DNA of 64,000 nt from Bacillus tequilensis KCTC 13622 (GTDB lineage: Bacteria; Bacillota; Bacilli; Bacillales; Bacillaceae): the NCBI RefSeq assembly GCF_000507145.1, contig NZ_AYTO01000028.1:62001-126000 (forward strand), read 5' to 3'. Position 1 is the stretch's first letter, and every line of letters begins with the position of its first letter. The position numbers and the translations under genes were made by a program. The notes under the pieces are model-generated. The model worked only from the letters and a program-made list of their open reading frames with translations, was not told where the DNA came from and made no database searches. Shown here piece by piece: positions 37,966-47,080 of the stretch.

Positions 37966-39156
37966 TTATCCAAAAATGCTTTTTACAACTCTCTTTGTTG
38001 ATTCGCCTGCTTCTAAATAACAAAACTCGCTATGAAATTTCTGATAATTATCGTTAGTAATGTAATCAAAACTTTCGACATCATGAATAGATTTAATTAC
38101 TTCCTCTGTGGTCATCAATAACGGTCCAGGGGCTTCACTTTCAAAGTCATAATAAAACCCTCTTAATTTATCCCTGTATGTATCAATATCGGGAACAAAA
38201 AAGATAATAGGTTTTTTAAGTGACCCAAAATCAAAGAATACAGAAGAGTAATCAGTAATTAAGATATCTGAAATGAAATATAGTTCACGAATATCCTTAT
38301 ACATAGACAGGTCATATGCAAATTCTCCCAAGCCCTCTAACTCAATAACATCAGCCACTAAATAATGCATTCGAAGTATAACAACATATTCATCGCCTAG
38401 ATGTTCCTTTAATTTTTTTAGATTCAAATGAATATCAAACTTATAAGCGCCTTTTTTATGATATAGGTTATCGCGCCATGTAGGTGCGTATAAAATAACT
38501 TTTTTATTTATATCTATACCAAGCTTCTGCTTTATATTATTTTTCTCGTTATGTGTTTTTGGCGAAAATAAATAATCATTTCTCGGATAACCAGTCTCTA
38601 AAATTTGTTTTTTAAATTGAAACGCTCGTTTAAAAATTTCAGTCGAGTAAGCATTAGGAGAAATTAAATAATCCCATTTGCTAGCTTCCTGTAGAAAATT
38701 CTGTTTATACTTTTCAGTGGTGGTTCCCGGCATGTGTACCTCATCCATATCATTAGCAAGTTTTTTTAACGGAGTTCCGTGCCACGTTTGCACATACAAT
38801 GTATTTTTGGGTTTTGGGATCCATAAAGGCAGCCGGCTGTTTGTAATCCAATATTTAGCTGTAGCCATGTACCAAATCCACTTAAAAGAAAACCTTTTTA
38901 TATATGCTGCATCAACTCCGTCTAATGCCGACAGATATCGTTTATCAATACTCCATATCAGTTTATAATCATATTGGTCTTTATTTTCCTGCAGATATTC
39001 GTAAATTGCTCGGGGATTACAGCTAAACTGTTTTCCAGAATAGCTTTCAAATAAAATTAATTTATTGTTTCTCGGCAGAAGAGCAAAAATTTTAAACAGA
39101 ACTGTATAGGCCCTGGCTAATAAACTTCTGCATTTGGTTATAATAAAAGATTTCAT
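37966..39156 (-). CDS. tarF: TarF, CDP-glycerol:WTA glycerophosphotransferase (primase)
   Basis: About 396 residues of the Glyphos_transf (TagB/TagF/TarF) family. It has an amphipathic basic N-terminus for membrane binding and the motifs YVQTWHGTPLKKLAND, ETGYPRNDYLF, ILYAPTWRDN and DILITDYSSVFFDF. In W23 and S. aureus, TarF adds glycerol-phosphate to the TarB product to finish the linkage unit. Two ATG codons (39159, 39156) follow AAGGAG; the second is better spaced. It is downstream of tarD, with a terminator-like hairpin (39201-39249) between, and 41 bases before the giant gene. Confidence 0.87.
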   Translation of the reverse strand: MKSFIITKCRSLLARAYTVLFKIFALLPRNNKLILFESYSGKQFSCNPRAIYEYLQENKDQYDYKLIWSIDKRYLSALDGVDAAYIKRFSFKWIWYMATAKYWITNSRLPLWIPKPKNTLYVQTWHGTPLKKLANDMDEVHMPGTTTEKYKQNFLQEASKWDYLISPNAYSTEIFKRAFQFKKQILETGYPRNDYLFSPKTHNEKNNIKQKLGIDINKKVILYAPTWRDNLYHKKGAYKFDIHLNLKKLKEHLGDEYVVILRMHYLVADVIELEGLGEFAYDLSMYKDIRELYFISDILITDYSSVFFDFGSLKKPIIFFVPDIDTYRDKLRGFYYDFESEAPGPLLMTTEEVIKSIHDVESFDYITNDNYQKFHSEFCYLEAGESTKRVVKSIFG

Positions 39157-39200
39157 CATGAACTCCTTAAAGAGTGAGGATTAATATTTGCGCAAACAAG

Positions 39201-39249
39201 AAAAAAAGAAGCAACTGAATTACTTCAAGCCTCTTTTAGTTGGTGCTTC
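39201..39249 (-). terminator. Terminator-like hairpin between tarD and tarF
   Basis: Minus strand: GAAGC-ACC-AACT (from 39249) pairs imperfectly with AGTT-GCTTC (39216-39208), followed by seven T. The hairpin overlaps the tarD stop. It may allow partial read-through into tarF. Confidence 0.65.
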
Positions 39250-39638
39250 TATAAACTAGCCATGTCTTTTTTGATTTGGGTAGTTGAAATGCCTTCTGTT
39301 CTTGGAAGGTAAATGACCTCGCAATACTCCTTTAAGAAATCAAATTTGCCTTTCCAATCATCGCCGATGACAAATGTATCTATATCGTACTTTTGGATAT
39401 CTGAAATTTTTTGTTCCCAATTTTTTTCGGGAATCACTTCATTAACAAAATCGATTGTTTCTAAAATGAATTTTCGATATTCATAAGAATGATGTGACTT
39501 TTTTTGTTTTTGAAGATTAAATTCATCAGTAGACAATCCTACGATTAAGTAATCACCCAGATTTTTTGCTCTTTCCAGCAGCTTCATATGTCCGTAGTGA
39601 AATAAATCAAATGTTCCGTACGTTATCACTTTCTTCAT
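39249..39638 (-). CDS. tarD: TarD, glycerol-3-phosphate cytidylyltransferase
   Basis: A 129-residue enzyme that makes CDP-glycerol, donor for TarB and TarF. It has the nucleotidyltransferase motif H14-Y-G-H17 in TFDLFHYGHMKLLERA. The C-terminal signature RTEGISTT begins at Arg113, exactly as in TagD. It is divergent from tarA across 500 bases of regulatory DNA. The supply of CDP-glycerol is needed even for a ribitol polymer because the linkage unit contains glycerol-phosphate. Confidence 0.95.
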   Translation of the reverse strand: MKKVITYGTFDLFHYGHMKLLERAKNLGDYLIVGLSTDEFNLQKQKKSHHSYEYRKFILETIDFVNEVIPEKNWEQKISDIQKYDIDTFVIGDDWKGKFDFLKEYCEVIYLPRTEGISTTQIKKDMASL

Positions 39639-39872
39639 TAGATAACATCACCTTCCAACCGTTTTCAACTGAGAGTACCAGAAAAAAAACAAAAACCTTA
39701 ACAGATTGTTTATCATTTCGACACATTTTTTACGTCCCATTAATAATGAATAATAATAGCATAAGTTCCTATAAAAGTTAAGGCTCTTTAAAAATGTCAA
39801 ACACAAGCATTTTTTGGTATCACTGTTGTATTGATGTATAAATTTTACAGGTCTATTTTCTTATCCATATCC

Positions 39873-39881
39873 ATTATAACA
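39873..39881 (-). promoter_or_regulatory. Extended -10 promoter of tarD
   Basis: Minus strand TGTTATAAT (39881-39873), a consensus extended -10 without a clear -35. It predicts a leader of about 225 bases for tarD. Confidence 0.5.
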
Positions 39882-39994
39882 AGTTTTCCATTTCGGAAAA
39901 ATTGATTCTTTTGTCGCATTTTTAAGTGAAACGATTTTCTTTCTTCTGCGTCATTTATTTTGTACGCCCTCCTCATATTAATTCATCGTCAAAA

Positions 39995-40022
39995 CGTGAA
40001 GGAATTGTAATGTGAATGTTAA
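39995..40022 (+). promoter_or_regulatory. PhoP-box-like array at the tarA promoter
   Basis: Three hexamers with an exact 11-base period: CGTGAA (39995-40000), TGTAAT (40006-40011) and TGTTAA (40017-40022). On the minus strand they read TTAACA, ATTACA, TTCACG. They sit just upstream of and across the expected -35 of tarA. This position suits repression by PhoP on phosphate starvation, opposite to tuaA. Confidence 0.6.
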
Positions 40023-40041
40023 AAGTTCCTAAAGATTTTTG

Positions 40042-40050
40042 TGGTAAGAT
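40042..40050 (+). promoter_or_regulatory. Extended -10 of the tarA promoter
   Basis: TGGTAAGAT at 40042-40050. A second TAAGAT lies at 40055-40060. It predicts a leader of about 90 bases for tarA. Confidence 0.45.
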
Positions 40051-40145
40051 AGAGTAAGATGTTTTCAGGCTAAGAGGCTTTAATCAAACTATACGAATGA
40101 AACGTGTTTTTTATAGACATATAGATGAAAAGGAGGGTTGATACG

Positions 40146-40919
40146 ATGCAAACGAAACCCATTAATCAATTAGATTTTGTAGACAGCGAACTGACTACAT
40201 TTGTATCACATTTAGAAACGTCATATTTGGATCAGAATAAAGGTGCGTTCATCGTAACAGCGAATCCTGAAATCGGATTTGAAGCAATGCAGAATCCGCG
40301 TTATGAAGCGGTTCTTTCGTCTGCTGATTTTATTTTACCGGACGGCATTGGTGTTGTGATGGTTTCCAAAATGATTGGAAAACCGCTTCAATCCAGAATT
40401 GCCGGTTATGATTTGTTTACGTCGCTGCTGGATAAGGCTGATCAAAAGAAAAAACGAGTTTTCTTTTACGGTGCAGCTAAGCATGTGATGGCACAAACAA
40501 TTGAGCGAGTGAAACGTGATTATCCAGGAATTGAAATTGCCGGATACTCTGACGGCTATGTGAAAGATCAGCGCGAGGTGGCGGACAAGATTGCAGCCTC
40601 AAATCCTGATATGGTATTTGTCGCTTTAGGCTATCCTAATCAGGAGTTCTTTATCCATCAATATCGGCATTTATTCCCTCAGGCTGTTGCTGTAGGGCTT
40701 GGCGGAAGCTTTGATGTGTTCAGCGGCAATGTAAAAAGAGCGCCATCGTTTTTTATCCGTTTTCACCTTGAATGGATGTACAGGCTGATCACTAACCCTG
40801 CACGCTGGAGAAGAATGCTGAGCATTCCTAAGTATGTGACAGCCGTGCTGAAACACGAACGAGCTGCAGCAAAGCCGCAATATACAGGACAGGTCAAAGA
40901 TCAATCACGCCATCTGTAA
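40146..40919 (+). CDS. tarA: TarA, ManNAc transferase of the WTA linkage unit
   Basis: A 257-residue GT26 (WecG/TagA/CpsF) enzyme that adds ManNAc from UDP-ManNAc (MnaA) to the TagO product. It has FIVTANPEIGFEA with the conserved Thr, the catalytic-site FILPDGIGVV (Asp66), SRIAGYDLF, MVFVALGYPNQE and GGSFDVFSGNVKRAP. The C-terminal basic segment (LEWMYRLITNPARWRRM) binds membrane. AGGAGGG eight bases before ATG 40146 sets the start; the frame runs seven codons further up. It is the first gene of tarABIJKL. Confidence 0.95.
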   Translation: MQTKPINQLDFVDSELTTFVSHLETSYLDQNKGAFIVTANPEIGFEAMQNPRYEAVLSSADFILPDGIGVVMVSKMIGKPLQSRIAGYDLFTSLLDKADQKKKRVFFYGAAKHVMAQTIERVKRDYPGIEIAGYSDGYVKDQREVADKIAASNPDMVFVALGYPNQEFFIHQYRHLFPQAVAVGLGGSFDVFSGNVKRAPSFFIRFHLEWMYRLITNPARWRRMLSIPKYVTAVLKHERAAAKPQYTGQVKDQSRHL

Positions 40920-41014
40920 CCGGTCTTAAAGGAGCTATGGTATGTAATGAAATGCATGAATTTTTGGCTGAGCCCACGGGAATTCTGTAACAGTCATTGT
41001 GAGCCGGTGACAGA

Positions 41015-42166
41015 ATGAAATCCTGGTTTGCGTTTTTTTATTATTTGTTCATTAAAATCTTTGGCACATTGCTGTTTTGGGTGAAGCCGGGCAATCAAGT
41101 GACGCTTCTGGTTTCTTTTCCTGATAACGCCCGTGCAATATTAAAGGAATATCAGAAGGGACACTGTTCCTTCCCCATTCATGTGCTGCTTACCCAGCAT
41201 GCCAAGTCGCTGGAAAAAGAATTTCCTGAGCTTACTGTTTCAGTTATTAATGAAAAACACCCGCTTCATATATGTAAAGCGGTCTTTTCTATGCTGAGCA
41301 GCAAGGCTGTGATTGTTGATAACTATTTTGTTTTGACAACCGTTCTGACCGGCAGATCTGATATCGAGTGCATCCAAGTTTGGCATGCGAACGGAGCGTT
41401 TAAGCGATTTGGGCTGAAGGATATCAACACACAGAATCGTTCGCGGTCTGACGTAAGACGGTTCCGCAAAGTGTATGCTTCATTTGATCGGATTGTCGTC
41501 GGTTCTGAACATATGGCTGACATATTCAAGGAATTTTTCGACATAAAGGATGATAAATTTCTTCGGTTTGGTGTGCCTTTAACCGATGCTTACTATGAGG
41601 TGCGGGAAAACAGCACCGATCTTAAAAACAAATATCATCTGCCGGCAGAGAAAAAAATCATTTTGTATGCGCCGACCTTTAGGGATCACCAGTTCGAAAG
41701 CTTTTCACTGCCGTTTTCGGAAAAACACTTGCAGTATGATTTAAAAGGAGAATATATACTCGCGGTCAAACTGCATCCTGTTATGAAGCAGTCTGCTGAA
41801 TTACCTGAGGAGAGTTCGTGGATTAAAGATGTTTCAGATCTTCCTCTTGCAGACCTTTTAAAAATGAGTGATCTGTTAATATCCGATTATTCTTCCGTTC
41901 CTTTTGAATTTGCGCTGCTGGACAAACCCATTTTGTTTTATACGTATGATATGGAGGCTTACGACAGAACCCGCGGTTTGATTCGGAATTACTCTGAGGT
42001 GATTCCGGGGGTGCCCTGCTTTGATTCAAGAGCGCTTCTGGACCAGCTGAAAGATATGGACAAGCTGCAGTCTGAAGTCGAGCGCTTTTCACGTGAGTGG
42101 AATCTGTACTCCAGAGGGAATGCCAGTAAACAGCTTTTAAGCTATATAAACGAGAAATCAAACTGA
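41015..42166 (+). CDS. tarB: TarB, CDP-glycerol glycerophosphotransferase (linkage unit)
   Basis: A 383-residue member of the TagB family that adds the first glycerol-3-phosphate to lipid-linked ManNAc-GlcNAc. It has a hydrophobic/basic N-terminus and the motifs IQVWHANGAFKRFGLK, FGVPLTDAYYE, ILYAPTFRDH, KLHPVMK and LLISDYSSVPFEFALL. It lies 95 bases after tarA. Its stop codon is inside an 8-base inverted repeat (42162-42169 with 42183-42190), without a T run, between it and tarI. Confidence 0.92.
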   Translation: MKSWFAFFYYLFIKIFGTLLFWVKPGNQVTLLVSFPDNARAILKEYQKGHCSFPIHVLLTQHAKSLEKEFPELTVSVINEKHPLHICKAVFSMLSSKAVIVDNYFVLTTVLTGRSDIECIQVWHANGAFKRFGLKDINTQNRSRSDVRRFRKVYASFDRIVVGSEHMADIFKEFFDIKDDKFLRFGVPLTDAYYEVRENSTDLKNKYHLPAEKKIILYAPTFRDHQFESFSLPFSEKHLQYDLKGEYILAVKLHPVMKQSAELPEESSWIKDVSDLPLADLLKMSDLLISDYSSVPFEFALLDKPILFYTYDMEAYDRTRGLIRNYSEVIPGVPCFDSRALLDQLKDMDKLQSEVERFSREWNLYSRGNASKQLLSYINEKSN

Positions 42167-42254
42167 TCTTTATATATAATAGAGATCAGTATTGCAAATA
42201 ATATGAAAACCCTTTATAAAACATTATGAGTTGTAGTAAGGAAGGAGTCATTTT

Positions 42255-42968
42255 ATGATTTATGCTGAGATTCTAGCCGGTGGAAAAGGTTCCCGCATGG
42301 GAAATGTTAATATGCCAAAACAGTTTTTGCCGTTAAATAAACGCCCTATTATCATCCATACGGTTGAAAAGTTTTTGTTAAATGACCGTTTCGATAAAAT
42401 TTTAATCGTTTCACCTAAAGAATGGATTAACCATACAAAAGACATTTTGAAGAAATTCATCGGGCATAATGATCGCCTTGTTGTTGTTGAAGGCGGCAGC
42501 GACCGTAATGAATCCATTATGAGCGGCATCCGCTATATTGAAAAAGAATTTGGCATCCAGGATGATGACGTGATTATCACTCATGATTCTGTGCGTCCGT
42601 TTCTGACTCATCGTATTATCGACGAAAACATTGATGCTGTTCTTCAATATGGCGCGGTCGATACTGTGATTTCAGCCATTGATACAATTATAGCTTCGGA
42701 AGACCAGGAATTTATTTCTGATATTCCTGTCCGCGATAACATGTATCAGGGGCAAACACCGCAAAGCTTCCGGATCAGCAAATTGGTCGAGCTTTATAAT
42801 AAACTGTCCGATGAACAAAAAGCTGTTTTGACTGACGCCTGCAAGATCTGTTCGTTAGCAGGTGAAAAAGTGAAGCTTGTCCGCGGTGAAGTCTTTAATA
42901 TTAAAGTAACGACACCATATGACTTAAAAGTGGCTAACGCCATTTTACAGGAGCGAATTTCACAATGA
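42255..42968 (+). CDS. tarI: TarI, ribitol-5-phosphate cytidylyltransferase
   Basis: A 237-residue IspD/TarI-type enzyme that makes CDP-ribitol. It has [23 protein letters not shown] (the CTP-binding loop), [23 protein letters not shown] and TPQSFR. Its presence, with tarJ, is the clearest sign that this strain makes ribitol and not glycerol WTA. It overlaps tarJ by four bases (ATGA), and the two proteins are known to work as a complex in related species. Confidence 0.96.
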   Translation: MIYAEILAGGKGSRMGNVNMPKQFLPLNKRPIIIHTVEKFLLNDRFDKILIVSPKEWINHTKDILKKFIGHNDRLVVVEGGSDRNESIMSGIRYIEKEFGIQDDDVIITHDSVRPFLTHRIIDENIDAVLQYGAVDTVISAIDTIIASEDQEFISDIPVRDNMYQGQTPQSFRISKLVELYNKLSDEQKAVLTDACKICSLAGEKVKLVRGEVFNIKVTTPYDLKVANAILQERISQ

Positions 42969-43990
42969 TTAATCAAACGTATCGTTTAGTTTCTGCCCGA
43001 CAATTTGAAGTGACGTATAAAGATAAAGTTGTCCATTCAGATAAGGTCGTCGTCCGGCCTACCCATTTATCGATCTGCGCTGCCGACCAGCGTTATTATA
43101 CTGGCTCACGCGGCAAAGAAGCGATGGATAAAAAACTGCCGATGGCTCTGATCCATGAAGGAATCGGGAAAGTCATGTTTGATCCGACAGGCACATTTAA
43201 AGTCGGCACCCAGGTTGTGATGGTGCCAAATACACCGGTTGAAAAGCATGAAGTCATTGCGGAGAATTACCTGCGTTCCAGCAGATTCCGTTCAAGCGGC
43301 TATGATGGATTTATGCAGGATTATATGTTCATGGCGCCGGACCGGCTCGTTGAACTTCCGGACAGCATTAACCCGCATGTCGCAGCCTTTACTGAGCTTA
43401 TTACGATTGCAGTTCACGCGCTTTCCCGCTTTGAACGCATGGCGCACAAAAAACGCGACACATTCGGTGTCTGGGGAGACGGAAATCTCGGATTTATCAT
43501 GACGCTTCTCCTGAAGAAGAAATATCCGGACAGCAAAGTATTTATCTTCGGGAAAACACCTTACAAGCTTGATCATTTTTCTTTTGTTGATGCAGCTTAT
43601 CAAATTAACGATATTCCTGAGGATGTCCGAATCGATCATGCCTTTGAATGTGTAGGCGGACGCGGCAGTGAAAGCGCAATTGATCAAATCATTGCCCATG
43701 TTCATCCTGAAGCGTGTGTAGCGCTCTTAGGCGTATCTGAATACCCTGTTGAAATTGAAACGAGAATGGTGCTTGAAAAAGGGATTACGCTGATCGGCAG
43801 CAGCCGCAGCGGACGTGAGGATTTTGCCCGTACTGTGGACTTTTTAGCTCAATACCCTGAAGTCGTTGATTATTTAGAAACATTAGTAGGCGGACGCTTC
43901 CCAGTACGCAGTATTGAGGAAATTACAAACGCGTTTGAAGCAGATTTGACTTCATCTTGGGGAAAAACTGTTATCGAATGGGAAATTTAA
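42965..43990 (+). CDS. tarJ: TarJ, ribulose-5-phosphate reductase
   Basis: A 341-residue zinc-dependent medium-chain dehydrogenase. It reduces ribulose-5-phosphate to ribitol-5-phosphate with NADPH and passes it to TarI. Zinc-site residues are Cys38 ([11 protein letters not shown]) and His64-Glu65 (ALIHEGIG). The cofactor-domain glycine motif is in [17 protein letters not shown]. It is coupled to tarI by the ATGA overlap and precedes tarK by three bases. Confidence 0.96.
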   Translation: MINQTYRLVSARQFEVTYKDKVVHSDKVVVRPTHLSICAADQRYYTGSRGKEAMDKKLPMALIHEGIGKVMFDPTGTFKVGTQVVMVPNTPVEKHEVIAENYLRSSRFRSSGYDGFMQDYMFMAPDRLVELPDSINPHVAAFTELITIAVHALSRFERMAHKKRDTFGVWGDGNLGFIMTLLLKKKYPDSKVFIFGKTPYKLDHFSFVDAAYQINDIPEDVRIDHAFECVGGRGSESAIDQIIAHVHPEACVALLGVSEYPVEIETRMVLEKGITLIGSSRSGREDFARTVDFLAQYPEVVDYLETLVGGRFPVRSIEEITNAFEADLTSSWGKTVIEWEI

Positions 43991-43993
43991 ACA

Positions 43994-45163
43994 GTGAAAA
44001 CATTCCTTACACGAATCGTAAAAGGAGTATTCGGCACTGCTTATAAACTATTGAGCGCTTTATTACCAGTACAGCACAACAAAGTTGTCATAGCTTCCTA
44101 TCGTGAGGATCATTTAAGTGATAATTTTAAAGGTGTTTATGAAAAGCTGAAGCAAGATCCGTCTCTTCGCATCACCCTGCTTTTCCGCAAGATGGATAAA
44201 GGGCTGATCGGACGAGCTGCATATCTGCTTCATCTTTTCAGCTCGTTATATCACCTTGCCACATGCCGTGTGCTTTTGTTGGATGATTATTATTTTCCTT
44301 TGTATGTTGTGCCAAAACGAAAGGAAACTGTCGCTATCCAGCTTTGGCATGCTTGCGGTGCATTTAAAAAATTCGGTTATAGCATTGTGAACAAGCCATT
44401 CGGCCCTTCTTCTGATTATTTGAAGATTGTTCCCGTGCATTCTAACTATGATTATGCCGTTGTCAGCGCACCCGCTGCCGTACCGCATTTTGCTGAAGCT
44501 TTTCAAATGGAGCAAAAGCAGATTTTGCCGCTCGGAGTTCCACGGACGGATTATTTTTATGATAAGGAACATATACACACTGTATTAGATGAGTTCCATC
44601 GGGCTTATCCCGAACTTAAGCATAAGAAAAAACTTTTGTATGCTCCTACTTTTCGAGGCAGCGGACATCATCAAGAGGGTGACGCTACCCCGCTTGATCT
44701 GCTACAATTAAAATCGGCGCTAAACCAGAAAGATTATGTCGTGATGCTTCATCTTCATCCGTATATGCGCAAGCATGTGCACACGGAAGAGGATGATTTT
44801 GTGCTGGATTTAACCGAAGCGTACTCTTTGTACGATTTGATGGCAATCTCCGATGGGCTGATAACCGATTATTCTTCAGTCATTTTTGAATACAGCCTGC
44901 TAAAACGTCCGATGTATTTTTACTGCCCGGATTTAGAAGACTACTTGGAAGAACGAGATTTCTACTATCCGTTTGAATCATTCGTACCCGGCCCGATTTC
45001 TAGAGATGTTGCGTCTCTTGTGCATGATATCGAGAGTGACCACGAGGCTGATACAAAGCGGATTGAAGCTTTTTCACAGACGTTTATTACCCATCAAGAC
45101 GGCAAATCTTCAGAGCGGGTAGCCGATTTTATTTCATCATTTTTAACATCTGGTGCCGATTAG
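43994..45163 (+). CDS. tarK: TarK, ribitol phosphotransferase (primase)
   Basis: A 389-residue Glyphos_transf family enzyme. It has a basic amphipathic N-terminus, IQLWHACGAFKKFGYS, LGVPRTDYFYD, LLYAPTFRGSGHHQ, LHLHPYMRK and GLITDYSSVIFEYSLLKRP. In W23 TarK is reported to add the first ribitol-phosphate to the TarF product, leaving chain extension to TarL. The start is GTG 43994, with only a weak ribosome site (GGAAA), so it relies on coupling to tarJ. It shares the catalytic half with TarL but lacks TarL's extra N-terminal domain. Confidence 0.92.
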   Translation: MKTFLTRIVKGVFGTAYKLLSALLPVQHNKVVIASYREDHLSDNFKGVYEKLKQDPSLRITLLFRKMDKGLIGRAAYLLHLFSSLYHLATCRVLLLDDYYFPLYVVPKRKETVAIQLWHACGAFKKFGYSIVNKPFGPSSDYLKIVPVHSNYDYAVVSAPAAVPHFAEAFQMEQKQILPLGVPRTDYFYDKEHIHTVLDEFHRAYPELKHKKKLLYAPTFRGSGHHQEGDATPLDLLQLKSALNQKDYVVMLHLHPYMRKHVHTEEDDFVLDLTEAYSLYDLMAISDGLITDYSSVIFEYSLLKRPMYFYCPDLEDYLEERDFYYPFESFVPGPISRDVASLVHDIESDHEADTKRIEAFSQTFITHQDGKSSERVADFISSFLTSGAD

Positions 45164-45181
45164 GAGAAAGTGAGGTACAAA

Positions 45182-47041
45182 GTGAAGCTGGCCAGAAAGA
45201 TTAAGAACAGACTTTTCAGATCAAAAAAGAAAACGAAAACAGAAAATGAAGCTGTCATTGTCCATCCGGCAGATAACAGGGTTTTTTCTCTTTTTGATAA
45301 AACGAAGCGAATTGAAGAAAATCAGCAAGTCCCTGTCAGAAAAATTTCTGAGTTTTCTTGGAATGGATCAATACTTAAAATTGCAGGTTACATGTATATC
45401 AAAGGCCTGCCGCTTCAAAAAGAGGATCAAGTTCGAAAACGTTTATTGTTGGTAAATAACGGTGTGTTATTCACAGCTATTTCATTGCGGGATGTTCCTG
45501 TAGATAAGCTGTCAATCGATACTTCTAATGTGCCTGGGAACTATAAGTGGGCAGGATTTTCACAGCAAATTAACTTTTCTAAGCTGATAAATGACAAACC
45601 TCTTCCGCAGGGCGAGTATAAGTTGTTTCTCGAAATTGAAGCTGTAGATGACCAAAATGTAAAACACCAGGAAGTGCATACGGTCGGGAACGTCAGCAAT
45701 TTCCTCTCAAATGATGTGTATGCCACAAAGATGGAATTTCATTCGGCTAAAAAGCTGATGAAGTTCAATTTGATTGTTAACTATGATGAGGGCGAAAAGA
45801 CCATTAACCTGTCTTGCAACAAGCTGCAGGAAATTGATCCGAGCCTTTTGGAGCTGGACACTGGAAAAGAAGCAAATCGCTTTTTACGCAAGCTGAATAC
45901 GAGCTTGTTCCATTTTGCATATGATGTATTCCGCCTGCTGCCGATTAAGTCCAATAAGATTGTCTTTGCTTCTGACAGCCGGCTTGATATGACAGGAAAC
46001 TTTGAATTTGTTTACGAAGAACTGCTGAAGCGCGAAGAAAATTTCGATTTCAAATTTTTCTTAAAAAGCAGCATTCGAGACAGAAAAAGCCTGTCTGAAC
46101 TGATGTCTATGGCCTATCATTTCGCGACAAGCAAAATTATTTTTATTGATGATTTTTATCCGATTATTTATCCGTTAAAAATCCGTAAAAATGCTGACCT
46201 TGTCCAACTGTGGCATGCTGTCGGCGCCTTTAAAACATTCGGCTACAGCCGAATCGGGCTGCCTGGAGGACCGTCGCCGCATTCGAAAAACCATAGAAAC
46301 TACACGAAGGTTATTGTCAGCTCTGAAAATATCAGAAAGCACTATGCAGAGGGCTTCGGCGTAGACATAGAAAATGTCATCGCAACCGGTGTACCGCGAA
46401 CTGACTTTTTCTTTGATGAAGCGAAAAAGGCATTTGTGAAAGAACGTCTCTATACGGAATATCCGTTCCTTAAGGACAAGAAGGTTATTCTTTTTGCACC
46501 TACCTTCCGCGGAAACGGTCAGCAATCAGCTCATTATCCTTTTGAAGTGCTTGATTTTGACCGGCTGTATCGTGAGCTAAAGGATGAATATATCTTCTTA
46601 TTTAAGATTCATCCTTTCGTACGTAACGATGCCAATATTCCTTATCAGTACAGCGATTTCTTTTATGATTTCTCTTCATTCAGGGAAATTAACGAGCTGT
46701 TGCTAGTAACAGATGTTCTGATTACAGATTACTCTTCGGTATGTTTTGAGTATGCATTATTAAATAAACCGATGATCTTCTTCAGCTATGATGTAGATGA
46801 TTATATTCGCAAACGTGATTTCTATTACGATTACTTCGACTTTATTCCTGGTCCGCTTGCGAAAACGTCTGAGCAAATGATTTCGATCATTAAGGAAGAG
46901 AAGTATAACTTTGAACAAATTGATTCATTTGTTCACTATTTCTTCGATGATCTTGACGGAAAATCGAGTGAACGTGTGGTTGATCAGATCGTCTTCCCTC
47001 AGGAAGAGGAGCCGCTAGAAGATAAAGTTCTTAATAGATAA
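45182..47041 (+). CDS. tarL: TarL, poly(ribitol-phosphate) polymerase
   Basis: About 619 residues. The N-terminal about 250 residues are a beta-rich domain found in TarL-type polymerases (FSWNGSILKIAGYMYIKG). The C-terminal catalytic half has VQLWHAVGAFKTFGYSRIGLPGG, TGVPRTDFFFD, ILFAPTFRGNGQ, FKIHPFVRN and VLITDYSSVCFEYALLNKP. It extends the ribitol-phosphate main chain. Two GTG starts are possible. GTG 45182 has GAGGT five bases upstream, while GTG 45170 sits three bases after AGGAG. I take 45182. It is the last gene of the run, ending at a bidirectional terminator facing lytD. Confidence 0.92.
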   Translation: MKLARKIKNRLFRSKKKTKTENEAVIVHPADNRVFSLFDKTKRIEENQQVPVRKISEFSWNGSILKIAGYMYIKGLPLQKEDQVRKRLLLVNNGVLFTAISLRDVPVDKLSIDTSNVPGNYKWAGFSQQINFSKLINDKPLPQGEYKLFLEIEAVDDQNVKHQEVHTVGNVSNFLSNDVYATKMEFHSAKKLMKFNLIVNYDEGEKTINLSCNKLQEIDPSLLELDTGKEANRFLRKLNTSLFHFAYDVFRLLPIKSNKIVFASDSRLDMTGNFEFVYEELLKREENFDFKFFLKSSIRDRKSLSELMSMAYHFATSKIIFIDDFYPIIYPLKIRKNADLVQLWHAVGAFKTFGYSRIGLPGGPSPHSKNHRNYTKVIVSSENIRKHYAEGFGVDIENVIATGVPRTDFFFDEAKKAFVKERLYTEYPFLKDKKVILFAPTFRGNGQQSAHYPFEVLDFDRLYRELKDEYIFLFKIHPFVRNDANIPYQYSDFFYDFSSFREINELLLVTDVLITDYSSVCFEYALLNKPMIFFSYDVDDYIRKRDFYYDYFDFIPGPLAKTSEQMISIIKEEKYNFEQIDSFVHYFFDDLDGKSSERVVDQIVFPQEEEPLEDKVLNR

Positions 47042-47045
47042 ATCA

Positions 47046-47080
47046 AAAACACCTTTTGCGGCTGCAAAAGGTGTTTTTTT
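47046..47080. terminator. Bidirectional terminator between tarL and lytD
   Basis: Perfect stem AACACCTTTTGC (47048-47059) / GCAAAAGGTGTT (47064-47075), loop GGCT, flanked by A and T runs. Confidence 0.92.
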
